The notes beneath the pieces were generated by a model. The model was not told the DNA's origin. It ran no database searches and was given only the letters and a program-made list of their open reading frames with translations. This document shows, one piece after another, positions 6,071-6,198 of a DNA stretch of 6,198 nt. Numbering within the stretch: the first letter of the stretch is position 1; each line of letters opens with the position of its first letter. The position numbers and the translations under genes are program-made. Source of the stretch: an uncultured Bacteroidales bacterium (lineage in GTDB: Bacteria > Bacteroidota > Bacteroidia > Bacteroidales > UBA932); NCBI GenBank assembly GCA_905235615.1, contig CAJOMB010000089.1, forward strand, positions 1 to 6,198. The letters are read 5' to 3'.

Positions 6071-6104
6071 GTGTGAGGTGTCCCGATTTTACGGACACCT
6101 TGTC
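6071..6104 (+). repeat. Palindromic 3'-end element, copy B (possible terminator of the ThuA-like gene)
   Basis: The 14-base sequence GTGTGAGGTGTCCC (6071-6084) is identical to 4033-4046. The stem pairs 6076-6083 with 6093-6100 around a 9-nt T-rich loop, and the flanks could add only G-U wobbles. It lies 11 nt after the stop of the ThuA-like gene. In sense orientation its order (left arm, T-rich loop, right arm) matches copy A read in the sense of ispF. The right flank differs from copy A and is less well paired. A short T-containing stretch follows, so weak termination is possible. Confidence 0.7.
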
Positions 6105-6123
6105 TTTCCCTGAAAAAAGTTGA

Positions 6124-6138
6124 CTCGCTAACAGCGAG
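6124..6138 (+). other. Small perfect hairpin just before the terminal reading frame
   Basis: CTCGCT (6124-6129) and AGCGAG (6133-6138) form a perfect 6-bp stem with a 3-nt loop (AAC), ending 4 nt before the ATG at 6143. If transcribed it would lie where ribosomes load on that frame, so it could affect initiation. It has no T-tract and is too short to call a terminator with confidence. It may also be chance. Confidence 0.4.
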
Positions 6139-6142
6139 AAAC

Positions 6143-6198
6143 AATGTTTATTTATCAAACCGCACTGAAGGATCAGTACTATGACAAGGTGATTGATC
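6143..6198 (+). CDS. Start of an unidentified reading frame, cut by the window edge
   Basis: From the ATG at 6143 the frame stays open for 18 codons to the end of the window and reads MFIYQTALKDQYYDKVID, a plausible amphipathic N-terminus with no signal peptide. I do not recognise a family from so little sequence. No TAnnTTTG box is seen upstream, and the frame stays open into the upstream non-coding stretch, so the start is a guess. An A-rich stretch (AGAAACA) just before the ATG is compatible with Bacteroidetes initiation. Its neighbour to the left is the copy B palindrome. Confidence 0.35.

Noticed and set aside
4033..6104. The two palindromes as a CRISPR array or phage attachment pair
   Set aside because: There are only two copies 2 kb apart with genes between them, no spacers, no integrase and no cas gene.
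6120..6125. TTGACT as a sigma-70 type -35 element for the terminal frame
   Set aside because: No -10 hexamer lies at 16-18 nt, and the other promoters in the window use the TAnnTTTG type.

Overview
The window looks like a core-chromosome segment of a fairly GC-rich member of the Bacteroidales. The evidence is the repeated TAnnTTTG promoter -7 box just upstream of five genes, the lack of Shine-Dalgarno sequences before most starts, and a gene set typical of that phylum. Alistipes-like or uncultured gut/rumen groups are possible, but the exact genus cannot be settled from this sequence.

Layout from left to right. (1) 38-1705 (+) is a complete Na+/phosphate cotransporter of the NptA/YjbB type with a C-terminal PhoU-like domain. 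(2) 1723-1757 is a strong hairpin that ends this gene and the gene converging on it. (3) 1777-2061 (-) is a small conserved-looking hypothetical protein with its own promoter. (4) 2094-2615 and 2620-3987 (-) are a secreted TlpA-like thioredoxin and RadA, transcribed radA first and separated by 4 nt. (5) 4033-4068 is a palindrome in the short gap before radA. (6) 4078-4557 and 4559-5194 (-) are ispF and a tsaC/sua5-type threonylcarbamoyl-AMP synthase, 1 nt apart in one operon with tsaC first. (7) 5244-6059 (+) is a ThuA-like lipoprotein transcribed divergently from tsaC. (8) 6071-6104 is a second copy of the palindrome, followed by a small hairpin and the start of an unidentified reading frame cut off by the window edge.

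Functionally the genes are mostly housekeeping: phosphate transport, DNA recombination and repair (RadA), envelope thiol chemistry (TlpA-like), isoprenoid precursor synthesis (IspF) and tRNA t6A modification (TsaC). They do not form one pathway. No mobile element, CRISPR array, RNA gene or defence system could be established. The least explained signals are the palindrome found twice at gene 3' ends in the same sense orientation, the two extra segments in the TsaC-like protein, and promoter boxes that sit so close to some start codons that the mRNAs would be leaderless or nearly so.
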